From: Dreissena polymorpha
Lineage: Eukaryota > Mollusca > Bivalvia > Myida > Dreissenidae
Direction of reading: 5' to 3'
Assembly: GCF_020536995.1 (NCBI RefSeq)
Contig: NC_068359.1
Coordinates: 60,877,615 to 60,941,614 of the forward strand
DNA length: 64,000 nucleotides
Under the pieces are notes generated by a model. That model was not told the DNA's origin. It was given only the letters and a program-made list of their open reading frames with translations, and did not search any database. The translations under genes and the position numbers were made by a program. Shown in pieces: positions 59,332 to 64,000 of this stretch (position 1 is the stretch's first letter; every line of letters starts with the position of its first letter).

Positions 59332-59601
59332 GCGTGGCTTTATTAGCCGAGTTTCCCCATGTACTGTCAAGCAGATAGGCCAAATGGTATGTATTAAGTA
59401 AGTTGCTTTTTATAAAGTAAGTAAACAATCTTGGTGAAATGTGCAAGCATTTCATTTCAAAGTAACTTGCAATTAGAATCAAAGCATATGTCATCATCAG
59501 CTGCGCTTATGGAATTGTCTCCTAATATTATACAACACCTTTTGGAGTGACCGAAAATCAGGAAATGCAACTGCCGAGGAAAAAAATTAAATTAATATTA
59601 A

Positions 59602-60086
59602 AGCGGGTATATACGATTTTTATATGTGCTGAATTGTAAAATAATGATACAAATATGTTATAATAACACACAATATGCAAGAAAAATGATACATTTAAGA
59701 CGAATTTCATAAAATGCAGCAAATACAAATTAGCGCCCCGAGCCGATTGTGACGAAGATAATTCGTAATTATTTTCCTACAATAACCGATGCATTCGTCT
59801 TTTTAGTAAGTGTTCGTGTGTCGTATGAATCGATATCGCTGCAGGAATTTCAAATGAACCGTTAAACTAAATTTAGATTCACATCGTACATGCATGATAT
59901 ACATGCTGGCGAATTCGGCTGTACAGCCTTTTTCGATTTCAGAATTAAATATCTGGCTTATTTAGCATTTTTCGACACATGTTCTTCTTAACTTTTATTT
60001 TAGTTTATATTGAAATATATGTATAATAAGTTTTTTACACCTTTATATTAATTTATAGATATTTGACAAGATCGTATATACCCGCT
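59602..60086. mobile_element. TTAA MITE (ends AGCGGGTATATACGAT)
   Basis: TTAA at 59598-59601 and 60087-60090. Ends AGCGGGTATATACGAT and ATCGTATATACCCGCT are perfect inverted repeats. 59620-59815 aligns to 14130-14350, and 59815-59905 resembles the middle of the AGTGATATTAT MITE. Confidence 0.85.
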
Positions 60087-60382
60087 TTAAAATATCCATT
60101 AGGCATACATGTGTAAAACACGTTTTATATAATGCTCATATAAAATTAATAGCAAGTTATAAATGAATACATCTAGACGATTCCCCGATATAATGTCAAT
60201 CCACTAGGCAACAATGTAATTTGTTTACATCGCTCGGTCAATAAGCTGAACTTCCTGTTTAAATTACACATTCCACCATGTATTACATACTACTGTCTAT
60301 TGTTTCATATGCATGCAGACAGTCAAGTTTTGTACTAAATTAGTTAGGGTAATACACGATGGACAGACTAAGATATGAGCCT

Positions 60383-60614
60383 TGTTCTGAAAAAACTGGG
60401 CTTTATGCGTGTGCGGAAAGTGTCATCCCAGATTAGCCTGTGTAGTCCGCACAGGCTAATCAGGGTTGACATTTTCCGCCTAAACTTGATTTTCGATAAG
60501 GAGGGAATTCCTTGAAACTAAAAATACCATAAATGCAGAAAGGGTCTGCACAGGCTAATCAGGGACGACATTTTACGCACATGCATTAAGCCGTTTTCTC
60601 AGAACACGACTCTT
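60383..60614. mobile_element. Fold-back MITE ('cctgtgcagtccgcacaggct' family), copy 4
   Basis: Ends GTTCTGAAAAAACTGGGC and AAGCCGTTTTCTCAGAAC. GTAGTCCGCACAGGCTAATC is in the left half; the right half has lost part of its hairpin. Confidence 0.8.
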
Positions 60615-60689
60615 ATAATATTCACAATTTCTTGTCGCGTTCGAGGCCCGTGTGGTCTCGCATGTATCTTGTTGATAAGTATGTTTTGT

Positions 60690-60930
60690 GGATGTTATGG
60701 TTCGTGTTTAAGTTTAAACAGCGACGATGAATCTCAACGAAAATTTTGTCGAGTTGCGTATGTTATTATATCATCGCATTACGCTGCACTATCTCCCATT
60801 AATCGGAGCTTGATTTATAAGGCTTTGTTACAATGTACTTCTATGCTTGCAAAATGCTGGGCTCCGCATTTCTATCCAAAGCATATTAAACTTTTGCAAT
60901 CAATTAATGTGATTTGCTCGTTTTAAACAA
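60690..60930 (+). mobile_element. Possible LINE C-terminal fragment
   Basis: The frame reads 'NRSLIYKALLQCTSMLAKCW' then 'APHFYPKHIKLLQSIN', resembling the segment after the reverse transcriptase in many LINEs ('..LYKSLV..L.Y...VW.P....I..LE..Q'). Only this piece survives. Confidence 0.4.
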
Positions 60931-61099
60931 AAGCATGTAATATAACATGTAATTATGAAACAATTATGCATGCAGTAAACATTACTATTTGCAATTAAGA
61001 AACCTGATTGACTAAAAAAATATTTTCCATATAATTAAAAATTAACTTTTATAAAAAAAAATAACATATTTCCAAAAACATAATAGATATTTGTAAGAT

Positions 61100-61550
61100 T
61101 GGGTTGGAATATCGATTTTATTCACGAGTGATCATAGAACATACTATTTTCACGAGTGATGGCCACTCGAGAAAATATATTTTTTCTATGATCAAGAGTA
61201 AATTAAAACTGATATTCCACCAAATCCCAACAAGTTTATTTTTTATTACATGCTAACAAATGATTTTTTGTATATTTGCAATTCCGGAAACTATAATTCC
61301 CCGTTTTGCGCACAAAAATGTTATTAGATGTATGTTCAAGTGAAGGTAATCTATATGTTTTATAAACATTCCATGCAGATTAGTCGCCCTTGATAAAATT
61401 GGTTGTCACAGTGGGAAATCCAAACATATTAAAATTAGATCCGGTATTAGAATGAAAATTATCGATAATTTTCACTTTTATTTTTCACTATTTGTAACAG
61501 TGTTGTATACTTTTAATTCACTGACATTTCTCTATAAACCAACTTAAACA
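61100..61550. repeat. Fold-back element, copy 2 of the 1288-1650 family
   Basis: TTGGAATATCGATTTTATTC and its inverted partner near 61200-61235 flank CACGAGTGATGGCCACTCGAG. AAAATTATCGATAATTTTCA at 61454 and TTCACTGACATTTCTCTATA at 61525 match copy 1. The paired CRE motifs are missing here. Confidence 0.7.
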
Positions 61551-62502
61551 TGGACAGATGTCAATATGGAGATTATGCACATCATTTCATTTTGTTTCTA
61601 CGCGAAGAAATCTGGTTGCTATGGCAACACATAGACTAGAAATATTGCTGTAAATGGTGGAGTTTCACCGGTAGGGGACCATATTGCTTGACAATAGTCG
61701 TGTTAACATTACTTTTAACCATTTGAAAAAAGGTTTTCAAAATCAAAAGGTGTAATAACCCTCTTGAAGAATGTTTAAGTGCCCAAATGGCTATGCAGGT
61801 ATTCTGAAAATGGCGGTAAAAATGATTGTATTGCCAATACGCTCCTAGCCTGACTTGAATGTTATCCTCGGATTTATTGTCACCTGCTTTATTAACTTAG
61901 TAGGCCACAATTCCGACCTTAATGTGCACTAACAAGGCTGAAAAGCTGTTTAGTCAAAGTTGTTGCTATCTTTGAAATGATTTATTTAGCATTATGTAGT
62001 ACTGGCAGTCCGATTGACTTGACCAGCTTTTTCAGAGCATTTTTTGTTATAGGTGCAAGTGGGCACTGCTAACTAATGCTAAAGGTTACAGTGATATGAT
62101 GTCCCACACATTCCTAGGTTTATAATACTGTACCTGTTCAATGTTAGTACATAACATAAAATAATTTCCCTTTTAAAATAATATTCAGTATTTGAGAAAA
62201 GCAACACATTTCATGTACAAATATTTATTCTTATATGACTTTTAATATTTATTTACATGTATTTCTTTGAAATAAAAGCACTTGCTTATTTCTCATTTTC
62301 TTTCATCACAATTTCGAATAACCGTGCTAAATAAACTATAAATCTTTTTAATCTTAATTGAAAATTATTGAAACCAAATTTGATGTTCCAAGCAACGAAA
62401 ACAAGGCATGCAATATGATATCTGAACAAATCTTTAACATCGTACATTCAAGATTTAAGATGACACCTGAAAATGGTCAGTCCACTGTTAATGTCCACAT
62501 AA
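61551..62502. other. 3' region downstream of eEF1B
   Basis: Minus-strand polyA signals (TTTATT at 62224-62229 and 62248-62253) lie about 250 bp past the eEF1B stop. A perfect RFX-type X-box GTTGCTATGGCAAC is at 61615-61628. No further exon recognised. Confidence 0.4.
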
Positions 62503-63800
<1,298 letters not shown>

Positions 63801-63884
63801 CTGAAATGTACGTAAGTGTTTTAAAATGCATCTTGATGCATAGAACGATAGAGGTAACACAACTGATTTAATAATAGACAACAA

Positions 63885-64000
63885 CAAGAGATGTGTTCGT
63901 CAAAAACACATTGCCCCCTATTGCGCCGCTTTGAAAAAAAAAAGGAAAAAAAATGACCTTTGACCTTAACGGATGACCTTGACTTTGAACTTCCACCACT
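63885..64000 (-). mobile_element. Start of a 'gggggacat'-related tandem-unit element, cut by window end
   Basis: AAGAGATGTGTTCGTCAAAA, CATTGCCCCCTATTG and TGACCTTTGACCTTAACGGA then TGACCTTGA resemble the opening of the element at 40672. The rest lies beyond the window. Confidence 0.65.

Overview
The window is AT-rich animal nuclear DNA from a mollusc, most likely a bivalve. The evidence is intron-containing genes, a transmembrane sushi receptor of a type seen in molluscs, a CXorf38-like plus NACHT immune-type gene, and very dense non-autonomous repeats. The repeats include tandem-unit elements carrying 'gctcacctgag' hairpins, 'ggccgccatg' units or 'gggggacat' hairpins, and fold-back elements with the core 'cctgtgcagtccgcacaggct'. 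From memory that last family suits a dreissenid mussel (Dreissena); this is inference, not a database result.

Layout. 0-3.2 kb: fold-back elements, a perfect 38-bp palindrome and a 671-bp element with 27-bp inverted ends. 3.9-6.0 kb (+): a sushi (CCP) type I membrane protein whose second CCP unit is damaged. 6.7-13.5 kb: fold-backs, CpG-rich patches and a TTAA-flanked MITE. 14.2-19.1 kb (-): a decayed APE-type LINE split by two younger repeat insertions. 20.5-21.5 kb: two TTAA elements sharing one TTAA target, the first with a tRNA-like pol III core. 21.7-25.4 kb (+): a four-exon gene rebuilt here from exons whose phases agree throughout; it encodes a 302-aa protein of no family I recognise, with a TATA box and a polyA signal. 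26.9-33.6 kb: degenerate satellite, LINE remnant, MITEs and a tandem-unit element.

35.3-52.5 kb (-): a NACHT ATPase open reading frame (832 aa) with a 10-residue repeat tract inserted between Walker A and Walker B, and a CXorf38-like N-terminal exon pair 14 kb upstream. Small phase-0 candidate exons lie between. I infer a single NLR-like gene whose introns are full of repeats. 53.7-60.1 kb: a hAT-like MITE with 8-bp target duplication, a second tRNA-cored TTAA element and another TTAA MITE. 62.5-63.8 kb (-): the last two coding exons of translation elongation factor eEF1B beta/delta, running off the right edge.

The genes form no operon or pathway. The shared theme is cell-surface and innate-recognition type proteins (sushi receptor, NACHT/CXorf38-like) beside a housekeeping translation factor, in DNA shaped by miniature elements. 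The most novel items are the tRNA-cored TTAA MITE, the 32-bp TIR-only element with its own target duplication, the repeat tract inside the NACHT domain, and the unrecognised four-exon gene.
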